Part shown: one piece after another, positions 42,957-50,385 of the stretch | Layout: each line of letters opens with the position of its first letter | Numbering within the stretch: the stretch's first letter is position 1 | Assembly (NCBI GenBank): GCA_965249815.1 | Contig: CBDFMV010000003.1 | Coordinates: 3,596,001 to 3,660,000, forward strand | Direction: 5' to 3' | Source: JAJAZB01 sp965249815 | GTDB lineage: Bacteria > Bacteroidota > Bacteroidia > Cytophagales > Spirosomataceae | Length of the DNA stretch: 64,000 nt | Notes under the pieces: generated by a model | Told to the model about the DNA's origin: nothing | Seen by the model: the letters and a program-made list of their open reading frames with translations, nothing else | Database searches by the model: none | Translations under genes and position numbers: made by a program

Positions 42957-44192
42957 ATGATTAAAAATGACGCTGCCGTTCTCGGTCTGCTGTTTGTCAT
43001 TCTGGCCCTGGTGTTTCACACGGCTTCGTTGCCGAATCGCCTCTTCAAGCGTTTTTACACGTACGTGCCGCCGCTGTTACTTTGTTACTTTCTTCCGGGG
43101 TTGCTCAACTCGGTTGGGGTGATCTCAGGGGCGAAATCAAATTTGTACCCCGTTGTTTCGCAGTATATTTTGCCCGCCTGTCTGGTGTTTTTCACGCTGG
43201 GGATGGACGTGCGTGCGCTGGTCCAGCTTGGCGGCAAGGCCGTTCTGGTTTTCCTGGCGGGTACGCTCGGCGTCATGCTCGGTGGCCCGTTGGCACTCTG
43301 GACCGTTCAGCACTTAGCTCCCAACTCGGTGGGTGGGGCTGGGGCCGATGCTACCTGGCGTGGGCTGGCCACCATTGCCGGGAGTTGGATTGGCGGCGGG
43401 GCCAACCAAACGGCCCTCAAAGAGGTGTTCAGACCCTCCGATCGGCTTTTTTCGCAGGTGGTGGCCGTTGATGTGCTCACTGCCGAACTCTGGATGGCAG
43501 TTCTGATTTACGGGGCCGGTCACGCGGTGCGCATCGACCGGTTTTTCAATGCCGACGCCTCGGACATCGAGCAGGTGCGCCACCAGCTCGAACACAAGCC
43601 TGAATCGAAACAACGCATCGCCAGCCTGACCGACTGGATGCGCCTCGGCGCAGTAGGCTTCGGAACCACGGGCCTGGCGCACCTGCTGGCCGATTTTATC
43701 GCACCCTGGCTGGCCACCCACTACCCGCAACTGGAAAAGTACAGCCTGACGTCCCGGTTTTTCTGGGTTGTATCGCTGGTCACGCTCATGGGCATCGGGT
43801 TGTCGCTCACGCGTGTCCGGCGGCTGGAGCAAGTGGGCGCTTCGCGGCTGGGGAGCGTATTTTTATACGTGCTGGTTGCCACAATCGGGATGAATATGGA
43901 TTTGCGGGCGGTTGCCCAGAACCCTGGGTTGTTTGCCGTCGGCGTACTCTGGATGAGTATCCATGCCGCCGTTATTCTGGCAGCGGCATGGTTGCTGAAA
44001 GCCCCCTTTTTCTTTACGGCAGTTGGCTCGCAGGCCAATGTTGGTGGGGCAGCGTCGGCTCCGGTGGTGGCGGCGGCATTTCACCCGGCACTGGCTCCGG
44101 TAGGTGTGTTGCTGGCCATTCTGGGCTACGCGCTGGGAACGTACTGCGGGTACCTGACCGGCCTGGCCATGCAATGGGTAAGCAGCGACTGA
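42957..44192 (+). CDS. DUF819 family integral membrane protein
   Basis: 411 residues with about ten membrane helices. Family phrases are YVPPLLLCYFLPGLLNS, TLGMDVRALVQLGGKA, IAGSWIGGGANQTALKEVF and NVGGAASAPVVAAAFHPALAPVG. DUF819 proteins look like transporters or exporters of small molecules, but no substrate is proven. The GGGxN and NVGG patches in opposing halves suggest an inverted-repeat transporter fold. Confidence 0.9.
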   Translation: MIKNDAAVLGLLFVILALVFHTASLPNRLFKRFYTYVPPLLLCYFLPGLLNSVGVISGAKSNLYPVVSQYILPACLVFFTLGMDVRALVQLGGKAVLVFLAGTLGVMLGGPLALWTVQHLAPNSVGGAGADATWRGLATIAGSWIGGGANQTALKEVFRPSDRLFSQVVAVDVLTAELWMAVLIYGAGHAVRIDRFFNADASDIEQVRHQLEHKPESKQRIASLTDWMRLGAVGFGTTGLAHLLADFIAPWLATHYPQLEKYSLTSRFFWVVSLVTLMGIGLSLTRVRRLEQVGASRLGSVFLYVLVATIGMNMDLRAVAQNPGLFAVGVLWMSIHAAVILAAAWLLKAPFFFTAVGSQANVGGAASAPVVAAAFHPALAPVGVLLAILGYALGTYCGYLTGLAMQWVSSD

Positions 44193-44258
44193 CGTTTAGC
44201 GATGAATGCTTTACAGCGGCAAATTCAGGATAGCCAATTTTCGGTTCACTATCAGAAA

Positions 44259-46049
44259 ATGAAAAACCTGACCTCCACTTCATCCAGGAACTATACCGAT
44301 CAACAGCCTGACGACCCCGTGCCCCGCCGACCGGGGCACGAACGCGAACTTCCGAAACGATGGCTCCGCCAGGTGCCCTTCTGGGCCGGAGGCAAGCGCC
44401 CGGCTCTGGTACCTCTGATTGTCTGCTTGTTACCTGCGGCTGTATTTGCCGGATGCTTGGCCCGGTATGCGATCGATATTCCGTACATCGACGATTTTCA
44501 CCTGTACACGTTTCTGTTGCGCATCCGGTCGGCGGCCACCTGGTCGGCGCGGTTCGGCGCGTTTTTCGTACAAACCAACGAACACCGCGCGGCTTTTGCC
44601 CGCCTGAGCACTTGGGCGTTGTATGAACTCACGGGCCAGATTAACCTGACCCATCTGATGTGGGAGGGATTCCTGACGTTGCTGGGCGTGGTGTGGCTAC
44701 TCGGGCGGGTGTTTCGGACCCTCCAGGTGTCGTGGTACTGGTTTCTGCCAGTGCCGTGTTTGTTGTTTATGTTGCAGGGATGGAGCAATTACTTCTGGGG
44801 CTTCTGCGCTGTATCCAACATCGCCGTTTTGGGCTGGATGCTGCTTAGTCTATCCTGCCTGGGGTCAGGCAGGATGACAACTGGATTTTCATTGGCATTG
44901 GTATTTGCCTTGTTGGCTACATTCAGCACTGCCAGTGGACTAATGACTTTCTTGGCTGGGGGCACGGTTCTGGCGCTCCAGCGTCGGTGGCGGTACCTGA
45001 TCATCTGGCTGTTCGTGGCGGGAGGAGTAGCCCTCCTGTATTTTCACGATTTTGAAAAGAAGTCGCAGCAGCTCTGGGAAGAGCAATTCATTCATCAGAT
45101 CGTATCGAACTGGTTTACCTACGCCGGAAACTTCGTTGAGTTGTGGGGGGCGAAGTCCGGCGCGTTTCTGCCGCTTTGCTTCGGTACGGGGGTGCTTCTT
45201 TCGGGCCTGGCACTCGGCGGGCTGGTGAAGGAATTCATGCCATTGAAAAGGGCAATGCCAAAAAATACGGCGATTTTCCTCGCCGGTTTGGTCGTGTACC
45301 TGGCCCTGACCACGGGGCTGGTGGCCCTGAGCCGCTCGTCGATGATCGAAGACCGGTATAAAATCAACTCGGCGCTGCTGGCTGTGACGACCTACCTGCT
45401 GTGGGTGCCGGTGTTGAACAAAAGCAGCGCCCGTCGCTGGCTGGCTGCTGGCGTACTGCTCTTCACCGGACTGCTTTTTGCCTACTCTTACGTGCGGTAC
45501 CTGCCCGACGTGCTGGATTTCCGCCACGGGTTACTCAGTAACCAGTACTCGATTCTGAGCATGAAGCAAGGCGCAGTGCAACCCTTTTACACCCGGATCG
45601 CCGCGTTGCAGGAAATCGGTGCGTACCGGTTGCCGAACGCGTACGAACGGGAATTTGCCCCCTTGCAAACACTGAAGGGGGCAAAAGCGGACCTCGTTGC
45701 GGACAGCCTCCCCAGCCTCCGCATCAGGGAAGATTCCGTGGGGTTGACGTTCACCGATTCTACCTTTCGCTGGAACAACGAGCGCGACGAGGCCCTGTAC
45801 GCGGTGCTGCATGCCCCCGAAGGCACGGCGGTAATGAACATTCACCGGGAAAGCGCCAGCCTGGCGCACGTTCTGACCACGAGGCGGTGGTTTCAGCCCG
45901 GCGGGCGGGGGTTTATCGCGTACGAATGGTTCAACCCCGGTCGGTACCACCTCTACCTGCTGGTGCGGAGCAACGGAGTTACCCGCCTCATGGATACGGG
46001 CCGGATGGTAAACAATCGCTTCATTCCGACCCCAAAGTGGCTGGAATAA
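44259..46049 (+). CDS. Hypothetical multi-pass membrane protein, GT-C glycosyltransferase-like
   Basis: About 596 residues from MKNLTSTSSRNYTDQ, preceded by an A-rich stretch typical of starts here; an ATG at 44202, nine bases after the DUF819 gene, is an alternative. About ten membrane helices lie between 50 and 410, then a soluble periplasmic domain of about 190 residues. The first loop has IDIPYIDDFHLYTFL, with an Asp pair of the kind that binds metal and lipid-sugar in GT-C enzymes. Overall like O-antigen or mannosyl transferases, but not assigned to a family. Confidence 0.6.
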   Translation: MKNLTSTSSRNYTDQQPDDPVPRRPGHERELPKRWLRQVPFWAGGKRPALVPLIVCLLPAAVFAGCLARYAIDIPYIDDFHLYTFLLRIRSAATWSARFGAFFVQTNEHRAAFARLSTWALYELTGQINLTHLMWEGFLTLLGVVWLLGRVFRTLQVSWYWFLPVPCLLFMLQGWSNYFWGFCAVSNIAVLGWMLLSLSCLGSGRMTTGFSLALVFALLATFSTASGLMTFLAGGTVLALQRRWRYLIIWLFVAGGVALLYFHDFEKKSQQLWEEQFIHQIVSNWFTYAGNFVELWGAKSGAFLPLCFGTGVLLSGLALGGLVKEFMPLKRAMPKNTAIFLAGLVVYLALTTGLVALSRSSMIEDRYKINSALLAVTTYLLWVPVLNKSSARRWLAAGVLLFTGLLFAYSYVRYLPDVLDFRHGLLSNQYSILSMKQGAVQPFYTRIAALQEIGAYRLPNAYEREFAPLQTLKGAKADLVADSLPSLRIREDSVGLTFTDSTFRWNNERDEALYAVLHAPEGTAVMNIHRESASLAHVLTTRRWFQPGGRGFIAYEWFNPGRYHLYLLVRSNGVTRLMDTGRMVNNRFIPTPKWLE

Positions 46050-46074
46050 ATGCCCTTCTTTGCCCGCAATCCCT

Positions 46075-46082
46075 TAATTTTG
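46075..46082 (+). promoter_or_regulatory. -7 element of lepA
   Basis: TAATTTTG matches TAnnTTTG. It lies downstream of an in-frame ATG at 46050 and 22 nt before GTG 46104, which supports the GTG as the true start. Confidence 0.55.
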
Positions 46083-46103
46083 CTGGAATTTTCCGCAACT
46101 TCA

Positions 46104-47894
46104 GTGAAGAACATCCGTAACTTTTGCATCATCGCCCACATTGACCACGGCAAAAGCACCCTGGCCGACCGCCTGCTGGAATTTACCAAAACCGTGACGG
46201 ATCGGCAAATGCAGGCCCAGTTGCTCGACGACATGGACCTGGAACGGGAGCGCGGCATCACCATCAAGAGCCACGCTATTCAGATGGACTACCAGTATCA
46301 GGGCCAGGCGTACGTGCTCAACCTCATCGACACGCCCGGTCACGTCGACTTTAGCTACGAAGTAAGCCGCTCAATTGCCGCCTGCGAAGGCGCACTGCTC
46401 ATCGTGGACGCTTCGCAGGGCATCGAGGCCCAGACCATTTCCAACCTCTACCTCGCCCTCAACCACGACCTTGAAATTATTCCCGTTCTCAATAAAATCG
46501 ACTTGCCTGGGGCCATGCCCGAAGAGGTGACCGACCAGATTGTGGACCTGCTCGGCTGCGAACGCGCCAGCATCATCCATGCCTCGGGCAAGGAAGGCAT
46601 CGGCATCGAAGCTATCCTGGCTGCCATTGTCGAGCGGATTCCAGCCCCGAAAGGCGACCCCGCCGCGCCCTTGCAGGCGCTCATTTTCGATTCCGTCTTC
46701 AACTCCTTCCGGGGTATCGAGGTTATTTTTCGCGTCACCAACGGCACCATCCGCAAGGGCGACAAGGTGAAATTCGTCGCTACCGGCAAGGAATACGGGG
46801 CCGACGAAATCGGCACGCTGCGCCTGGAAAAAGAGCCCAGGCCCCAGATTTCGGCGGGCGACGTGGGTTACCTCATTTCGGGCATCAAGGAAGCCCGTGA
46901 GGTGAAAGTCGGCGACACGATCACGCACGTGGACCGGCCCACGCAGGAGGCCATCCAGGGTTTTGAAGAAGTAAAACCGATGGTGTTCGCCGGTATCTAC
47001 CCGGTGGACACGACCGAGTTCGAGGATCTGCGCGACGCGATGGAAAAGCTCCAGCTCAACGACGCCTCGCTGGTGTGGGAACCCGAAACCTCGGCGGCGC
47101 TGGGCTTTGGTTTCCGGTGCGGCTTCCTGGGGATGCTGCACATGGAAATCGTGCAGGAACGCCTGGAGCGCGAGTTCGACATGACCGTGATCACCACGGT
47201 GCCGTCGGTGCAGTTTCACGTCACCCTCACGAAGGGCGAAAAAATCAGCGTGTCGGCCCCGTCGGAAATGCCCGACCCAAGCGCCATCGACTTCATCGAA
47301 GAACCCTTCATTGCCGCCCAGATCATCACCAAGTCCGAGTACGTGGGCAGCATCATGAACCTGTGCATGGACAAGCGCGGGATGCTCAAAAACCAGATTT
47401 ACCTCACCTCCGACCGCGTCGAATTGCAGTTTGATATGCCGCTTTCGGAAGTGGTCTTCGATTTTTTCGACAAACTCAAAACCATCAGCCGGGGCTACGC
47501 CTCGCTCGACTACCAGTACATCGGGTTTCGCGAGTCGGACATGGTGAAATTGGACATTATGCTCAACGGCGAAAAAGTGGACGCCCTGAGCGCCATCGTG
47601 CACCGCGACAAAGCCTACGAATGGGGCAAGCGGCTGTGCGAAAAACTGCGCGAATTGCTGCCCCGCCAACAATTTGAGATCGCCATCCAGGCCGCCATCG
47701 GCCAGAAAATCATCGCCCGCGAAACGGTGAAAGCCCTGCGGAAAGACGTGCTCGCCAAGTGCTACGGCGGCGACATCAGCCGGAAGCGCAAGCTGCTGGA
47801 AAAGCAGAAAAAAGGGAAGAAGCGGATGCGGCAGGTGGGTAACGTGGAAATTCCGCAGGAGGCCTTCATGGCCGTCCTAAAACTGGAGTCCTGA
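46104..47894 (+). CDS. lepA: Elongation factor 4 (back-translocating GTPase)
   Basis: 596 residues from GTG 46104 (MKNIRNFCIIAHIDHGKST), the canonical N-terminus; ATG 46050 would add 18 unusual residues and precede the -7 box. GTPase motifs: AHIDHGKST, DTPGHVDF and LNKIDLPGA. Domains II-V follow, with the LepA-specific C-terminal domain (KRKLLEKQKKGKKRMRQVG). It rescues or remodels stalled ribosomes. Confidence 0.96.
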   Translation: MKNIRNFCIIAHIDHGKSTLADRLLEFTKTVTDRQMQAQLLDDMDLERERGITIKSHAIQMDYQYQGQAYVLNLIDTPGHVDFSYEVSRSIAACEGALLIVDASQGIEAQTISNLYLALNHDLEIIPVLNKIDLPGAMPEEVTDQIVDLLGCERASIIHASGKEGIGIEAILAAIVERIPAPKGDPAAPLQALIFDSVFNSFRGIEVIFRVTNGTIRKGDKVKFVATGKEYGADEIGTLRLEKEPRPQISAGDVGYLISGIKEAREVKVGDTITHVDRPTQEAIQGFEEVKPMVFAGIYPVDTTEFEDLRDAMEKLQLNDASLVWEPETSAALGFGFRCGFLGMLHMEIVQERLEREFDMTVITTVPSVQFHVTLTKGEKISVSAPSEMPDPSAIDFIEEPFIAAQIITKSEYVGSIMNLCMDKRGMLKNQIYLTSDRVELQFDMPLSEVVFDFFDKLKTISRGYASLDYQYIGFRESDMVKLDIMLNGEKVDALSAIVHRDKAYEWGKRLCEKLRELLPRQQFEIAIQAAIGQKIIARETVKALRKDVLAKCYGGDISRKRKLLEKQKKGKKRMRQVGNVEIPQEAFMAVLKLES

Positions 47895-47933
47895 CGCTAT
47901 ACAGGCACATTTTGTAAAATATCTTCTTTGAAT

Positions 47934-48006
47934 AGAAAATATTCTCCCGAAAAAGGGATGCATACCCGGGATTTCCCGTTCTTAGTTATAGTGGAGAATA
48001 TTTTCT
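47934..48006. promoter_or_regulatory. 14-bp inverted repeat upstream of desaturase
   Basis: AGAAAATATTCTCC (47934-47947) and GGAGAATATTTTCT (47993-48006) are perfect complements 45 nt apart. Each copy is itself partly symmetric (AATATT core), as expected for two operator sites of a dimeric repressor. The right copy ends 34 nt before the desaturase start. Between them lies a small CGGG-ATTT-CCCG hairpin. Confidence 0.6.
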
Positions 48007-48040
48007 TTCTTGCTACACCGACTACCACTAAAGTTGCCTA

Positions 48041-49168
48041 ATGTCCCAACAGCTTCGTTTCATTGACTCCCAACGCTCCCCTTTTTTTGCCGTAACTCGC
48101 CAACGCGTCGATGCCTACTTCAAGGAAAATGGAATCTCAAAACACGCCACTCCGGCCATGTGGGCCAAAACGGCGTTTTTTCTAAGCACATTTGCCCTAC
48201 TCTACGGGCTGATTATTTCTGATTATTTCAACCCCTGGGTCATGCTGGTCCTGGCCATCGGGTTGGGCATGACAAACGCCTTCATTGGGTTCAACGTCTG
48301 CCACGATGCCATTCACGGGTCGTTCACGGACAATGCCCGCGTCAATCGGGCGCTGGGGCAAATTTTTATCGTGCTCGGTGCCAGTCCGTACGTCTGGAGC
48401 ATCAGCCACAACGTCGTTCACCACACTTACACCAACATTGCCGGGCACGACGAGGACCTCGAAGTGGCCCCCGGTCTGGTGCGCGTCGATGAAGACGAAC
48501 CCGTTAAAGCCATCCACCGCTTCCAGCACATTTACGCGTTTGCCCTGTACGGCCTGGCGTCACTGAGTTGGGTGTTGCGCAAGGATTACGTTAAGTTTTT
48601 TCAGGCAGAAATCGGCAAGACCAGCACCCGCAACCACCCGCGCCGGGAGTACTTCAATCTGTTTTTTTACAAGGCGCTTTACTACGTATTATTCATCGCG
48701 GTGCCGCTGGTGGTGTTGTCGGTTACCTGGTGGCAGTTTCTGATTGGTTTCCTGGTCATGCACGTGGCCGAAGGAGTGGTGCTGGGCCTGGTGTTTCAAC
48801 TGGCGCACCTGGTTGAAGACACGCAGTTGCTGGCCCCCAACGCGGAAGGCAACATTGAAGAAGCCTGGGCAATCCACCAGATGCAGACGACGGCCAATTT
48901 TTCGTCCAACAGCCCGCTGGCGGCGTTTTTATGCGGGGGGCTGAACCGGCAGGTCGAGCACCACCTGTTTCCCAAAATCTGCCACATTCACTACCCGGCC
49001 ATTTCAAAAATCGTGAAGGCCACGGCTCACGAATACGGCGTTCCGTACGTGGAAAACCGGACCTTCCTGACCGCCCTGCAATCGCACTACCGGTTGTTGC
49101 GCCGGTTTGGCAAGGAAGCCTACCAACAACAGCGCGCCGAAGCGGCGCTGGTGGGGGAGATGGCGTAA
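48041..49168 (+). CDS. Membrane fatty acid desaturase
   Basis: 375 residues with four membrane helices and all three histidine boxes: HDAIHG (88-93), HNVVHH (123-128) and QVEHHLFPK (His307/308). The Q-x-x-H-H third box is characteristic of front-end or linoleoyl-CoA-type desaturases in the FADS group. It introduces a double bond into acyl chains and so adjusts membrane fluidity. An inverted repeat upstream suggests temperature- or lipid-linked control. A terminator follows. Confidence 0.93.
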   Translation: MSQQLRFIDSQRSPFFAVTRQRVDAYFKENGISKHATPAMWAKTAFFLSTFALLYGLIISDYFNPWVMLVLAIGLGMTNAFIGFNVCHDAIHGSFTDNARVNRALGQIFIVLGASPYVWSISHNVVHHTYTNIAGHDEDLEVAPGLVRVDEDEPVKAIHRFQHIYAFALYGLASLSWVLRKDYVKFFQAEIGKTSTRNHPRREYFNLFFYKALYYVLFIAVPLVVLSVTWWQFLIGFLVMHVAEGVVLGLVFQLAHLVEDTQLLAPNAEGNIEEAWAIHQMQTTANFSSNSPLAAFLCGGLNRQVEHHLFPKICHIHYPAISKIVKATAHEYGVPYVENRTFLTALQSHYRLLRRFGKEAYQQQRAEAALVGEMA

Positions 49169-49181
49169 CGGCATGGAATTT

Positions 49182-49218
49182 CAACAAAAAAGCGGGACAG
49201 GTACCCGCTTTTTTGTTG
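49182..49218. terminator. Bidirectional terminator after desaturase
   Basis: CAACAAAAAAGCGGG (49182-49196) pairs exactly with CCCGCTTTTTTGTTG (49204-49218) around a 7-nt loop. Confidence 0.93.
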
Positions 49219-49228
49219 TTGAACCGGC

Positions 49229-50071
49229 TCAGGTCATCACATCGAAACTCTTGTGTTTGCTCGTCAACGTCCGTTTCACTTCGGTAAAATCCATCTCTTT
49301 CTCGTATTCCACCACCAGGCTGCCGTCGATTAAAATTTTCGGATTGATACTCAGCCGGAACACCTCGCCGTAAACGGCCCGCTTCGTGGCTTGGTCAAAT
49401 TCCGTGCGTTTCCGCATGTTTTTCCAGTAGGTGTAGCAATTGGAAAGCAAAATGAACGGATAAAAAAGAGGCATCAGGAGGATGGAGGTGGACTTTGGTT
49501 CGGTGAAAGCAACGTTCCTGATTCGGAACCCCGCCAGCTTTCCCAGCACGCGTAGTTTCTGAATTCCGACCAGAAAAATATGACCGAGGTAAATCTCCTG
49601 ATCGTCGCGGGGGCCGGTCATCCAGATGGAGTCGAGTTCGTTGGGGGGCATGTAGTCGTTAAACCGCTCACTTTCAGAGAGTAGATAACTTAATTTTGAC
49701 CGCAGGTTTGAATAATTCGGCGTGGTAACGAGCAGGGTTCCGCCCGGTTTAAGCACCCGGTTGAATTCGCGGAAGGCGTGAAACTGATCGGTAAAATGCT
49801 CGATGCCTTCCTGACAAATTAGCATGTCGGCAACCTGGTCGCCGAGCGGAATTCCTTCGTTAATGTCACAGCGTTTGCATTCCAGACCCGGTACCGTGAA
49901 GTATTCCGGGAATAAATCAAACGGGAGCGGAGTCCCTCCGTAATGCCGGATCAACTCCGACGTCGTGCCGTTTCCGGCCGGTAAATCAATCACTATTTTA
50001 TTCCGGAACGACGATTGACGGCGGCGGTAATACCGGGCGATGATGCCTTTGAAACCTCTCAGTGAATCCAT
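49229..50071 (-). CDS. Class I SAM-dependent methyltransferase
   Basis: 280 residues. Cofactor motif I is VIDLPAGNGTTSELIRHYGG, followed by an acidic strand end (LECKRCDINEG), ADMLICQEGIEHF (motif IV-like) and RVLKPGGTLLVTTPN (post-motif). The C-terminal 80 residues have a membrane-like stretch (SILLMPLFYPFILLSN). Substrate unknown; such Methyltransf_11 proteins often act in lipid or cell-surface glycan synthesis. It converges on the desaturase. Confidence 0.88.
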   Translation of the reverse strand: MDSLRGFKGIIARYYRRRQSSFRNKIVIDLPAGNGTTSELIRHYGGTPLPFDLFPEYFTVPGLECKRCDINEGIPLGDQVADMLICQEGIEHFTDQFHAFREFNRVLKPGGTLLVTTPNYSNLRSKLSYLLSESERFNDYMPPNELDSIWMTGPRDDQEIYLGHIFLVGIQKLRVLGKLAGFRIRNVAFTEPKSTSILLMPLFYPFILLSNCYTYWKNMRKRTEFDQATKRAVYGEVFRLSINPKILIDGSLVVEYEKEMDFTEVKRTLTSKHKSFDVMT

Positions 50072-50292
50072 ACGGGTTGGGCCGGGCAGGGAACAACAAA
50101 CGCTGACGGAGCGAAAGGCATTTTTTCGGACGGACCGACCCGGATTTTTGTGCCAAAGTACGGGTTGATTCGCCCCTCACCAATTTCGCCGCCTATTTTA
50201 CTGGCTTCGTTTTGCCAGGGCCACGCCCGGCGCACGGAAATGGGCCACGGGTTTTTCCGCACCTGGCCCTCTGCATCCGGTGACAAACGCGG

Positions 50293-50300
50293 TAGATTTG
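50293..50300 (+). promoter_or_regulatory. -7 element upstream of DUF1553 gene
   Basis: TAGATTTG matches TAnnTTTG, 86 nt before the start codon. The -33 element is weak. The rest of the 284-nt divergent intergenic region shows nothing else I can assign. Confidence 0.45.
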
Positions 50301-50385
50301 AAGAAACCCAGGCTTTATAAAAAAAGGTCGGCGAACGCCGGAAAGCAAAAACAGGTTGTTGGGCAACGAAGGCCTTAAACGAAGC

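Noticed and set aside
46371..47672. A 433-codon minus-strand open frame
   Set aside because: Antisense to lepA, with shadow-frame composition; lepA is certain.
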